From Pseudozyma flocculosa PF-1 (lineage: Eukaryota > Basidiomycota > Ustilaginomycetes > Ustilaginales > Ustilaginaceae): 64,000 bases of DNA. The position numbers and the translations under genes were made by a program. The notes below the pieces were generated by a model, which did no database searches, was not told the DNA's origin, and was given only the letters and a program-made list of their open reading frames with translations. Positions 9,539-20,403 of this stretch are shown piece after piece. Numbering within the stretch: the first letter of the stretch is position 1; every line of letters starts with the position of its first letter. The stretch spans positions 995,740 to 1,059,739 of the forward strand of contig NW_006920871.1 of the NCBI RefSeq assembly GCF_000417875.1, given 5' to 3'.

Positions 9539-12500
9539 GATGCTGCTGCTGCGGTTGGTGGGGAGGGGTCCGAAGGGAGCGGGTTGCGGACGAAATGAGG
9601 TGTGCTGTTGCTGCTGTTGCCTTGGAGCTTATCAGTGGGGGGCTATGATTGCGGGCCAAGGCGAGAGCGTCGGTGGCGTGAACGATGGGATAGGCAGACA
9701 GGGGGCGGAGAGCGACCGGGTGGCGAAGGAGGATGTGGTGGTGGTGGTGGTGGTGGTGGTGGTGGTGGTGGTGGTGGTGGTGGTGGTGGTGGTTGAGAAG
9801 AGGAAGGACGGGTCAGGGGGGCGGGGGATGGCTGGCAGATGAAGGAGGCTAGGGGACGAGCGGTGGCCAATGCCGCCGTCTTTGTCGGATGATCCGCCGC
9901 GAAGCCAGACCAGCTCGAGGCGCCGAACGTGCGTAGCATCGTCCTCCCAACCTAGGCTAGCCTGGCCTCTAGCCTACCCTCTGCCGGCATGGCATCCTGC
10001 CTGCCTCTTGCCTGGCTGCATCTGCCTGCCTGTCTTGCTCTCTCCTCTGTGTGGCTGCAGCCGCTGCCGGCGAGCGAAGGTACGGTTCGGTGGTTGTGAG
10101 GCGTTGATACTCCTTGGCTGCCCCTATCTGCAGCTGGCCTCTGTTCCGCCGCCGCTGGGTCCTTGCTTTGTCTGCGCCACCCAGCCTAGCTCAAAGCACC
10201 ACAACGCAGCCAAGCAAACAAGGCCGCTAGTCACGCACCAGGCCAGGCGAGGCTAATCAAGGAGCCAGCCAGCCCTTTTGAAGCCAGCCCTGTGAAGCCA
10301 GCCTTGCTTGCCGCGTTGCTGGGCGGTCGGACCTGCTTTGGCCCATGAATAGCGGCGCCGGACGGCGGACGGCGGACGGTGGACGGCGAAGGGCGAAGGG
10401 CAGCTGAGGCCAGAGCCAGGGCCAGGGCCAGAGAGAATTGGCAGCTGGGCTCGGGCCCCCTTTCCCTCCTCGCCAGGTCGAGGCACGGAGCTTCTGAGCG
10501 CCCGCCCGACGGGTTATCGTGCGTTGCGGATCGCACCGTATCGCATGGCAAGCAGCAGCCAGCCGGAGGAGGTGTGCGCGCTGTTCCGCCTCCTGCTTGC
10601 CTGCTTGCGAGCTGGCCCATGCCAACCCCCCGTACGCCGCCACCACCTCTATTTTCGTGGAAGCGAGGGCGCAGAAGAAGGTCAGGTCAGGCAAGGAAGC
10701 GGGCGGCCAAGTCGAGCGTCAGTCAGTCGAGCAGCGCCAGATCAGAGAGCGCGCGCTAGCCAAAGCCCCGCCTGCAAGATGCATGCAAGGCCCCCAGCTG
10801 CACGCTGCATGCATGAACCCAAAAGCGCGGTCAAGTCGCTTGGCCTGGGCTAGGCTGGCCTAGCTTGTGGCCTCTGAGGCTGGCCGGTCTGGCGATTCGA
10901 CCCTCGCGGCGCTGGCCTGCCTTCGCTGTGGATATCCAGCCAGGGACATGGGGCCCACGTCAAGTCAAGACACAACCACCAGCAGGCGGACGGGCGGGCC
11001 CAGGCGGGTCAGCCACACGGTTCGGTTCCACGGCACGCTGCGGTCTGTGCCCGCCGTCTCTTGCCGGCCTGCCTGCTGATTATCGTCGCGGCGCCTCTCC
11101 AACGAGCAGCTGCTGAGCTTGCGAGATGGTATCGGTGGCCCTCCCGACCGAAGAGAGCTGGGCGTTCCAGAGATGATCGCAACGGCGACGACAGGGGGGC
11201 GGGGGCCCAGGGGCTTGTCTCTCCCCAGCCTCCCTTTCTCGATCCGACACGGGCTGGCACCCCTGCTGTACCTCCGGTCGTCTTGCTTCTGGCGCTCTCG
11301 CTCGCTTGTCTGCTGGAAGCGAGGGGGGCCTCGGAAAGGAGCAGGCCAAAGGGGGGCCGACGGTCCCGTCCCTCCCTCGTCTTGGACCGGGGGGTTTCAT
11401 CATGAACATTCGCAATTCCCCCTAGCCTGCCTCGCAGGTCCGTTGAAAGGGCATGCTGCTGCTGCAACAAGAGGCCCGGGGGTCACCACGCCAGAGGGCG
11501 GACCGACCGACCGTATGACCGGCAGGACAGCGGACCAGTTGCCGCTTCCTACAACTGGACCAAAGGCAGCTAGACCAGTCAGGCTAGGCAGGCTAGGGCA
11601 ACGAGGAGGATCTGCGCTGCGCAGCCCTGCAGCAGTTCACCTGCTCCGCTCTCGCCCACGCCGCCGCCGCCGCCGCTGCCGGCCGCCGCTGGACCCGAAA
11701 TTTGCCACACGGACTGCCTCCCCTCGCCTACCGCCCTGCCCTGCACTCCAGTACGTACGTATGTACGGTGGAACGTGAGAGGTCGGTCGAATGGGCACCG
11801 GCATCGGCCCAACGTGCGGTCCTCACGGCGAAGAAGATGACGACGACGTCGACGGCGGTGGCGGCGGCGGCGGCGGCGGCATACGCCGGAAAGCTGGGAA
11901 ATCGCTTCATCGGATAGCGTGCCTGCTCCGTCTCGCCTGGGCATCCGAACGAGCTCGCAATCAACCCGGCTGCCCGGCCTCATCCTGGGGCACGCACGCC
12001 AGAGGAGCCCGGTGGTGGTGTCGAGCTGTTCGGCGCCGTCGGCGTCATCTCGCAAGCTCCATACATCCATACGACGGTCAGCGGCCTGGCAGGTTGCACT
12101 GCAGACCGACTTCGGTCTGCAGGAGGATGACGGCAGCCGAACGGTAACCCTCGACCCCCGCATCCCTTTGTTGAGCATCCCTAGCTTGGCCTCGCCTGGT
12201 CTAGCCCACCTGGGCGGCATCGGACAGCCGTCGGCTCGGTCCTGTCGACAAAAGGAAGGGTCGCCTTATGTAGCTTAGCTTGCTTGTGCCCTTTCTGAGA
12301 TGGTCATGAACCTGGCGGCGGCCGTCATCGCCGCAGCGGAGAGCGAGTCCCGTCGCAACTGTCCCAGCAGGGGATTGACCATGACCGCACGACCCGGACC
12401 GACCATCTGTCGACGCCACCCCGATTGTCCCGCGCCAAGCCTCAAGGCAGGAAAGAAGCAGGTTTGCCGTCGAAACAACCTGTGCTCCTTTGGTGAAGAT

Positions 12501-13777
12501 TTGGGGTCCAGTTGATCTATCGCTTTCCGCTGAGCGCCGGCCGGCTTCTTTCCCTTTGTGGCGCAGGAGCAAGAGAGATAAGCTGCAACGGCCGGCATCT
12601 CGTCCTTGGCATACTCACGGTATTGCGGCGCACTCACCCAGCCTGGCTCGCTGCCTCTTTGAGAAAAGGTAGATAGATGGACGGCGTCCGCGTCTGCCGG
12701 CAAATGAGATCCAAGGGTTGCGCTGACCAGTGCCGCATCTCGAGAGGTGCCCGCCTGATGGATCCGAGCAAGACCGGCAAGCGCGGCGGGACCCGTGCCC
12801 CCGTATCTGCCTGGATCCGGGTAGTCTGACAAAGAGCGAGCGATGGGTACAGCACCTCTTGCGCGCTCCCTAGTCTGTCATTTCGGCGATCAAAGACGGT
12901 CGATGAGGCGAGAGAGGCAAACGGCTCGTAGGAGAGAGGTCAAGTCATGGTCGGGTGTCACCTCGAGTCGTCCCTCTTGCCCACGTCACAGCTCAGAGGG
13001 TCGGACCGTTGCAAGCTGCGATACGAGCACTTGCTGACCCCTGATTGCCCCGCCAGTGACAGAGCGGTCGGCACGGCTGCGGGTGCCGTTGCGCTTTGCC
13101 CAGAGGTTCGGCTGGACGTGCCAGATAGCGCTCGGCAGTGACTTCGCTCATGACCGTCGAGCTCGGACGGCAAGCTGAAACCCCAGCTGCAGCAGCAGTG
13201 GTACCGTAGCGCAGCGGCTAGTCGGGCCTAGCCCCGCACTGTGCTTCGTGGAACTGATGGTGCTAGGAGCGTGACCCATGTCGAGAGAAGGAAGGATGGC
13301 ACCCGACGGTGCGTAAATTGCCACTTGGCCAAAGAGCCGAAGGAGTCAAGAGAGTGTTGGTGCGCGCTTTGTGCTGGTCTGCGTCGCTCGTCCCTCTTGG
13401 CCTGCACCTCACCCACGCTACCGCACTTGACTGGGAGCGCACGAGCGGCGCTCAGCATTGATCAATCAAAGGAAGGTACTCACCGGACCGTCATGGCCGT
13501 GCCGCTGCACCCGCTGAGCCCTCGTCTGAGCCGGGTTTCGCTCGGTCGCCTCTCGTACGGGCGACGGCAGAGAAAGTGGCAGGACGGGGCTCGAGTCCGC
13601 CGATGGGCAGCAGCAAGCAGATCGGCTCATCATGGCTCGTCATCGGGCGAGAGGAGCGGGATCCGTGGCATGGTAAGCTGTGGTGATTGCGTCTAGAGGT
13701 CTGTCTATGTTGTGCATGTCGCGCGCGGTCGCGGTCCCTTATCTCGAGCTCACCGGCCCGCGCATCGCCCCGCCGCC
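9539..13777. other. 4.2 kb gene-free stretch upstream of the bHLH gene
   Basis: No frame on either strand has a recognisable domain, a consistent exon series or a normal protein composition. The DNA is made of short recurrent words (CCTAGCC, GGCTAGG, GCCTGCCTG, CCAGCC), for example at 9950-10030, 10845-10870 and 11580-11600. It may contain the bHLH 5' UTR, regulatory DNA or a noncoding transcript. Confidence 0.5.
9736..9793. repeat. (GGT)n microsatellite
   Basis: About 19 near-perfect GGT units lie 200-255 bases upstream of the bHLH ATG. On the transcribed minus strand they read (ACC)n. Confidence 0.95.
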
Positions 13778-15537
13778 TCATTCCTTGTCGCTATACGGCG
13801 GGCTCGGGAAGCTGTTCCTGGGATCGTGGACGTAGCTCCTTACCATCCTGGGCGGCTGGTAGGGCCCCGCCTGCGCGATCCGGTCGTAGAGGTCCTGCTG
13901 ATGCTGCCGCTGCCTCTGCTGCTGCGTCATGGGCATTGCCGTCGCCGCCGCCGTCGGCGCCGTCGTCGAAAAGGCTGTCGAACGGACCTGCCGTGTCGGC
14001 AGAACGCCTTCGAGCTCCTCGCCCTCGCGCCTCCGCATCTTGCCCTCTGCCTTGTCGACCTCGTCGCGCGTCTTGGCGTCGGTGTAGAGCCAGAGCCCGG
14101 CAAAGGTGAGGACGATGCCGACGAGCTGGAGGAAGCGCACCTGCTGGTGGAACCACACCAGCGCGAGGATGATGACAAAGATGCGCTTGAGCAGCGAAGC
14201 GATCGAGTACGTCACTGGCGAGACGAGCGAGAGGATCGAAAAGGCGAGGATGCTCTGCAGCGAGTAGACGATGCCGTTGCCAAAGATGAGCGAGAGCGTC
14301 TTGAACGTCGAGGCCGCGGCCGGGTCCGGCGTCGATGCTGCAAAGAGAGCGTGCGAGTCGTAATACAGCACCACCGGCAGCATCAGCTGCGGCCAGGAGG
14401 ACAGCAGGAGGGGAAGCGCCCAGAGCGGAGCCGGTCAGCACGCGCATGAAGGCAGAAAATGGTGGCAGCCGTCAGCATGCTCGCTGCCAAATACCCACCA
14501 CCGCAGAGCAGCCACTGGCATAGAAGAGCACGTTGAGCTTGTCCATCTTGGCGTCGTCGGAGCGGAGGCCGAGCTCACGCTCCTGCTTGGCCTTTTCGCC
14601 CTTGCGCAGCAGCTTCTTGCTGTAGATGTTCTGCGCGACAAAGACAAAGGTGGAGCCGAGGGCGGCAGTGAAGCCGACGATGTCGTCGGCGCTGAACGAG
14701 AAGCCGGAGCAGGCCAACATGACGCCGAAGGTGAGCGGCGCGAGGGAGAAGTAGGTCCGGGACGAGTAGCTGACGCCAAAGAGGTAGGTGTAGGAAAGCA
14801 CCGTGAAGAGCGGGGAGAGGGCCTGGGGCGATCGATGCGCAAGAGTGAGGGGCGGCGAGCAGAAAGGAGGGGACAACTGTTCGTCAGCAGGAGAGCCATG
14901 CCCAGCGGGGTCTGAACTTCGAGAGGACCCTGGGCGGACGCACCTTGATCGTGTGGACCGTTGCTACGGGCACCCTGCTGATGGCGAGCGAGCTGAATAT
15001 GTGACCGACGACGCCAAAGACACTGAGGCGGCCGACCTCCATCACCCTCGCCCAGCTGGGCTTGACAATTGTCGTCATGGCAAAGCCGCCGAGGAGGCGC
15101 CTCGAGCCGCAGAGGCCGGCGAAGAGGTGTACAAAGATGAACTGGATCATGGTGAGCGTGACCGGGTATGGAAAGGGCGGCGCCATGGGCCGTTGCGAGT
15201 CGGGAAGCGCCTTTTGACGAGGCGAGAGCGAGAGGAGCGCCTTTGCCAGGTTGGACGAGAGCGCCGATGATGTATACCATGCAAGGCAGCCGAGCACGAA
15301 GAGCACGGTGGAGCGCGATGGCAGCGTGAGGCTGATCGAGGCGGCGGAGCGGGTGCGGGGCCGGGCGGCATGGTGCGGTGCGTCAAAGAGCGAAGGCCTG
15401 CCGAGGGTGGCGCGGTGCTTTGCTGCGTCGTTGCTGCGAAGGGAAGTGGGCAGGCGGCTGCCGGACGCTGGCAGCAGTACCGGGGGCACGATCCGGCGTG
15501 CGCTGTCCAGCAGGCCGCCGAGGGTCGTTGAGGGCAT
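13778..15537 (-). CDS. Triose-phosphate/nucleotide-sugar transporter family protein (SLY41-like)
   Basis: The exons are 15537-14944, 14822-14499 and 14386-13778, with GTGCGT...CAG and GTGGGT...GCAG introns, giving 508 residues. The protein is a multi-pass membrane protein of the drug/metabolite (TPT) superfamily. It has about ten hydrophobic segments, starting with STVLFVLGCLAWYTSSALSS-like TM1 and ending with FLQLVGIVLTFAGLWLY, and the family's Lys-rich loop YSKKLLRKGEKAK in the middle. The segment VSPVTYSIASLLKRIFVII is the typical S-V-x-N/K-R motif region of TPT/SLY41 transporters. Yeast Sly41 is an ER/Golgi protein that suppresses loss of Ypt1. The first about 90 residues and the last about 90 (Gln-rich) are extra and probably cytosolic. 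The substrate is unknown. Confidence 0.83.
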
Positions 15538-16052
15538 TGTCCAGCAAGAGCACCCGAGAATGTGATGGGATGCAACGGAAGAGCGAGGCAGCGGGAGGGG
15601 AGGATGGAGGCTGGTCGTGAGGATGGGCCAGGTGTCGCTCGGTCGCGGCCTGGCCACGTTCCCCCCCGACCGCCGGCCTGCAGGTGTCTTGCAGCTGGGC
15701 GGGCCAGAGGCGACCCAGGCTGGCGAAAAAAGTGGAGAACTCGGCTGGGCCCGCGTTCCGAAGTTTCGGCCAGCCCCGCTCTCGAAATTCCAACTCCCCA
15801 TCCTCACCGGCTCGGATCCGCAGGGGCGCCTCTTGGCTGAGCTAGGCCAGGCCTGCTCCACATTTTCTCAGGGCCACGCCAGGCTGCGGGCTGCAGGCTT
15901 GCCCCCGCTCGGGCCAGCCAGCCCGGCCTGCTGGTTTGGCCGCCGCCACCACCACCACGGCATCCCCCCCACTTGCTCACCATCTCCCCGCCCCTCGTGC
16001 TCACGGGCAACATCGACGCTAGCTTTGAGCCCCTCTGCATCCGCCCGTCAAT
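15538..16052. promoter_or_regulatory. Divergent promoter region (transporter / CSN1)
   Basis: The region is 515 bases between opposed ATGs. It contains the palindrome-like word TAGGCCAGGCCTG at 15843-15855, which recurs at 30753-30765, and a CCACCACCACCACGG run near 15945. Confidence 0.5.
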
Positions 16053-18023
16053 ATGACCGAGGCTGCGCAGCGCGACGACGCTATCCACACTCACAAGCAG
16101 GTCCACCTCGCCTCGGATGACCCCTTCGACTGGGAGTCGTACATGTGAGTGACAGGCCGCCCTAGCCTCCGCGACGCCTCGACTCTGTGTCTAATTGTCG
16201 CCTGTTCCATCTCTGCTGGATGAAACTCCTTCCCGCAAGCTCCCCGTACAAGGGCCTGGCCCGCATCCAGCGACTCATCCACCTCGCCAGCTGCTGCCCA
16301 GAGCTGCGCCAGCCCTGCTCGGCCGCCGCCCTCGACCTGCTCAAGGAGACGACCCGCGACACGTCGAGCTATCACCATGTCCTGACGCTCCACAACACCG
16401 ATGCCAGCGGCAGCCTCATCTCCGCCGCTGAGCGCAAGCAGCTCGACTCGGAGTGGCTCGCGCAGACCGAGGCCCACAACCGCAGCGAGCAGGAAAAGCT
16501 CGAGCTCGAGCTGCGCAACTACCAAAACAACCTCATCAAGGAGAGCATCCGCATGGCCCACCGCGACCTCGGAGACCACTTCCGCTCCACGGGCGAGCTG
16601 CAGGAGGCGCTCAAGTCCTACACCCGCACCCGCGACTTCTGCTCGACGAGCGAGCACGTCATCGAAATGTGCCTCAACGTGGTCGACGTCTCGCTCCGCC
16701 TGGAAAACTACGGCAACGTGCAGACCTTTGTCTCCAAGGCAGAGGGCGTGCTCGAGACCTACGTCCCCAGCGGAAGCGGCAGCGGCAGCAGCTCGAGCGG
16801 AAGGAAGCTCAGCTCGGCGGCCACCGGCAGCAGCAGCAGCGGATCCATCGCACCGCCGACCAAGGGCGGCACCACGGCCGGTGCCGATGCCATCGGAGCG
16901 CTCTTCCGCGCCGGCGGCAGCTCGGCCGCCTCTACGAGCCAGACGGGGGGCAACACGGGGTCCACATCGGGCGGCAGCGGAGGGGGCAGCAGCAGCACCG
17001 CGGCCGAAGCGGCTGCGAGACGGCAGGTGGCCGAGATCGCCGCCAAGCTCAAGGCGGCGCAGGCTCTGGCTGCGCTCGGCCTCCGACGCTACGAGTCGGC
17101 TGCCAGGACGCTGGTCAGCATCGACCCTACTCAGGCAACGGCGTTGGGCGACTACGTATCTCCGTCGGACGTGGCCATCTACGTGGTGCTCTGCTCGCTG
17201 GCCACCATGGAGCGCGGCCCGCTCAAGGCGCAGGTGCTGGACCAGGCAGGCTTCCGCACTTTTCTGGAGCACGAGCCGCATGCCCGCGAGCTGCTCGACG
17301 CATTCGCCGCGGCGCGGTTCAGAAAGGTCGGCGAGATCCTCGAGCGATGGAAGGTGAGTTGACGCACGGCAGGGAGGAGCAGGTCCACGCTGCACCCGAC
17401 GTGCGCTGGCGACAGCTCGCTGACAACTCCATCGCCTCGTCCCCCTTTCCTCGGCCGCCGCCGTCGACAGAGCCGCCACGTAGTCGACCCGAACCTGGCG
17501 CCGCACATGGAGGCGATCCACACGGCGCTGACGCGGCGCGCGCTGCGTCAGACGTTCAGCCCATTCGACAAGATCAGCATCGCGAGGATGGCGAGCGCGT
17601 TCGGGTGGACCGAGGAGAGGATGGCGCGCGAGCTGATCGGCTGCGTCGAGAGGGGCGAGCTCAAGAACCTGGCGGGCCGGTCGGCGCTGGGCGTGTCTGG
17701 CGAGGCGAGGATCGACTGGCGGGCCAAGACGCTCGAGTACCACGTCGCCGACAGCCGCAAGAAGCTGTTTGAGACGGCCATCAAGAATGGCGAGAAGATG
17801 GACCGCGAGAACAAGCGCCTGCTGCTGCGCATGAAGCTGGTCGAGCACGGGTGAGTGGCAGCAGGTGGCGCGGCGCCGGTGTCGCGCATTTTCGTCAGTA
17901 GACACTGTTACTGACGCCCCTGGCTCCCCTGTCTCTGCCTCGCGCCACTCGTCAATCGGCAGCATCGTCGTCAAGGCTCCCCCGGAACGCGAGCGAACCG
18001 GAGGCCAGCAGGCCGAGGCGTGA
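16053..18023 (+). CDS. CSN1: COP9 signalosome complex subunit 1
   Basis: Four exons (16053-16144, 16240-17353, 17471-17850, 17963-18023) joined by GTGAGT...AG introns give 548 residues. CSN1/GPS1 is a scaffold subunit of the signalosome, which removes Nedd8 from cullins of SCF-type ubiquitin ligases. Support: the N-terminal FDWESYI..YKGLARIQRLIHLA block (spanning intron 1); the NYQNNLIKESIRMAHRDLGDHF helical-repeat core with SYTRTRDFCSTSEHVIEMCLNVVDVSLRLENY, which is highly typical of CSN1/Rpn7 proteins; and a C-terminal PCI domain (about 410-520) with LRQTFSPFDKISIARMASAFGW. A Ser/Gly/Ala linker of about 85 residues (about 195-280) is inserted in the middle and looks disordered. It lies directly upstream of a proteasome ATPase gene in the same direction. 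Confidence 0.92.
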
Positions 18024-18633
18024 GCTGGTGCACTTGCTGCGGAAATCCATAGCCCGTGCTCCCTACATCGCGGCGGCGCTTCTGTATCGATAGTCGGTGA
18101 CATTGTGAATGGCCAGCTCGGCTCAATAGTGTCTCGTCTGTTCACGCTTCGGGTTGTGCGAGAGTGGGGAGGAGAAGAGACGTGGGCCGTTTGGGCGTCG
18201 GCGGAGGAGGAGAGGCTGTGAATTGACGGCTGACCTGGCCTGAGCCTGAGCCGGAGCCGGATCCGCGTGGCGCGGTGATCGAACGGGGCGGGCGGCCCTC
18301 TCCACATGAAATACGCGGCGTCCACGGCTGGCTTGGCCTGCCTGAGGGCGGGCCCGTGGGCCACCTCGCTCCTGCCGCCTCACCACCGCCACGACCTTCT
18401 CTCCACCATTACCACACTCCACCATCTCCGCGCCACGCCACGCTTGGCCCCATTCACACCACCTCGCGCCCTATCGCCACATTTCTGCTGCTCTCCTACT
18501 GCAACGGCGTTGACTCAATCCTGCTCGCGCCCCCACTGCTGCACCGCTTGTCGACCCGGCCACTCGAAGGCCACACCTCCTGGCCCTCCGCCCGTTGCAC
18601 CACTCATCTGCAGCCGCCACCACCATCACAATT
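18024..18633. promoter_or_regulatory. CSN1-RPT5 intergenic region
   Basis: The region holds the CSN1 3' flank and the RPT5 promoter. The last 250 bases before the RPT5 start are rich in C/T/CA words (CACCAC, CTCC), a common leader composition here. No gene is seen. Confidence 0.5.
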
Positions 18634-20177
18634 ATGTCTGACGCACAGCCGAACAGCGGCGCAGGCGGCAGCGGCAATGGTAATGGCAACGGCCAGCCTT
18701 CGCAGAAGCCCGACGCAGGCGATGCCGCCTCTGCAGCTGCAGGCCCGTCCAGTGTGACGGCCGATGGCGATACCAAGATGGCGTCCAGCGAACCCGAGGA
18801 GGAGCCGCTGCCGGACGAGGTGCTCAACGCGTCGATCGACGAGATCCAGACGCGGACGCGGCTGCTGGAAAACGACGTCAAGGTGATGCGCTCGGAGCAC
18901 ATGCGGCTGATGCACGAGCAGTCGTCAAAGCGCGAACAGATCAAGGACAACACGGACAAGATCAAGCAGAACAAGATGCTGCCCTACCTCGTCGGCAACG
19001 TCGTCGAGATCCTCGACATCGACCCGGACATTGACGAGGAGTCCGAGGAGGGCGCCAACGTCGACCTCGACGCCCGGCGCAAGGGCAAGTGCGCCGTCAT
19101 CAAGACGTCGACGCGGCAGACCATCTTCCTACCCCTCATCGGCCTCGTCCCCGCCGACGAGCTCCGGCCCGGCGACCTGATCGGCGTCAACAAGGACAGC
19201 TACCTCGTCCTCGACAAGCTGCCGGCAGAGTACGACTCGCGGGTCAAGGCCATGGAGGTCGACGAGAGGCCCACCGAGACCTACACCGACATTGGCGGCC
19301 TCGACAAGCAGATCGAGGAGCTCGTCGAGGCTATCGTCCTGCCCATGCAGCAGGAGCAGAAGTTCAAGAACCTCGGCATCCGGCCGCCCAAGGGCGCCCT
19401 CATGTACGGCCCTCCAGGTGAGTGGCGGGCCAGCAGGAGACGTTGGCACTATAGATGCGACCCCCATTTCGCCACTGCCGCTGTCGCTGACCGCTTCTCT
19501 GCCATCTTCGCCCTTCTTCCTCCTTCCCTCTCTCAACCCCGACAGGCACCGGAAAGACGCTGCTGGCGCGCGCGTGTGCGGCGCAAACCAACGCGTGCTA
19601 CCTCAAGCTGGCCGGCCCGTCGCTGGTGCAGATGTTTATCGGCGACGGCGCCAAGCTGGTCCGCGACGCATTCGAGCTGGCCAAGGAGAAGGCGCCGGCC
19701 ATCATCTTCATCGACGAGCTCGACGCGATTGGCACGAAACGTTTCGACTCGGACAAGTCGGGCGACCGCGAGGTGCAGCGCACCATGCTCGAGCTGCTCA
19801 ACCAGCTCGACGGCTTCTCGAGCGACGAGCGGATCAAGGTGATTGCCGCGACCAACCGGATCGACATTCTCGATCCGGCGCTGCTCCGGTCCGGACGGCT
19901 GGACCGAAAGATTGAGTTCCCGCTGCCCAACGAGGAGGCGCGCGCGCGCATCATGGAGATCCACTCGCGCAAGATGGCCGTCGGCCCCAATGTCAACTTT
20001 GAGGAGCTGGCCCGGAGCACCGACGAGATGAACGGCGCGCAGCTCAAGGCCGTCTGCGTCGAGGCCGGCATGATTGCCCTCCGCGAGGGCGCCACCGTCC
20101 TCGACCACGAGCACTTCCACGGCGGCATCCTCGAGGTCCAGGCCAAGAAGAAGAACGACCAATTCTACTTTTCCTGA
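18634..20177 (+). CDS. RPT5: 26S proteasome regulatory ATPase Rpt5 (subunit 6A)
   Basis: The exons are 18634-19417 and 19546-20177, with the intron falling inside the Walker A loop (GPPG|TGKT), giving 471 residues. It is an AAA+ ATPase of the 19S base ring that unfolds substrates and opens the 20S gate. In order: a Gly/Ser/Asn-rich N-terminal extension of about 55 residues, a coiled coil (about 65-110), an OB-like domain, and the AAA module. The AAA module carries [17 protein letters not shown], Walker A GPPGTGKT (about 258-265), Walker [12 protein letters not shown], the arginine-finger region [25 protein letters not shown] and a C-terminal helical domain. The protein ends QFYFS, so the HbYX-type tail reads Tyr-Phe-Ser instead of the usual hydrophobic-Tyr-X. 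An in-frame upstream codon exists, but ATG 18634 fits the usual start better. Confidence 0.97.
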
Positions 20178-20403
20178 GCCGCCTTGTCGTCGTCGCAGTC
20201 GGCGCATGCATGCATGCAATCGATCCTTGTCTTCTGGTCGTCACGTTAGTCTTCGCCGATGGCCCGGCGAACGTGCAGGCGTTTGTGGGAGTGCGATCGA
20301 GCGAGCGCAAGGTCAGCTGATCGGACGTCTTGTCTCTTGCGTGTGTGTGCATGGCTGCACGTGCTGATCTCTACCCGGCTTCTATGGAGCGCATCGCAGT
20401 GCG

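Noticed and set aside
9870..10256. 128-codon plus-strand frame rich in Pro, Leu and Cys
   Set aside because: The text mirrors the repeated CCTGCCTG/GCCTGG words of the surrounding DNA and has no domain or splice context.
13207..13217. TAGCGCAGCGG, matching a tRNA A-box consensus
   Set aside because: No B box or cloverleaf pairing follows within 100 bases.
16091..18364. 757-codon open frame antisense to CSN1
   Set aside because: High G/C at third codon positions removes stops on the antisense strand; the product is Arg/Ala/Leu-rich with no domain, while the sense strand has conserved CSN1 motifs and introns.
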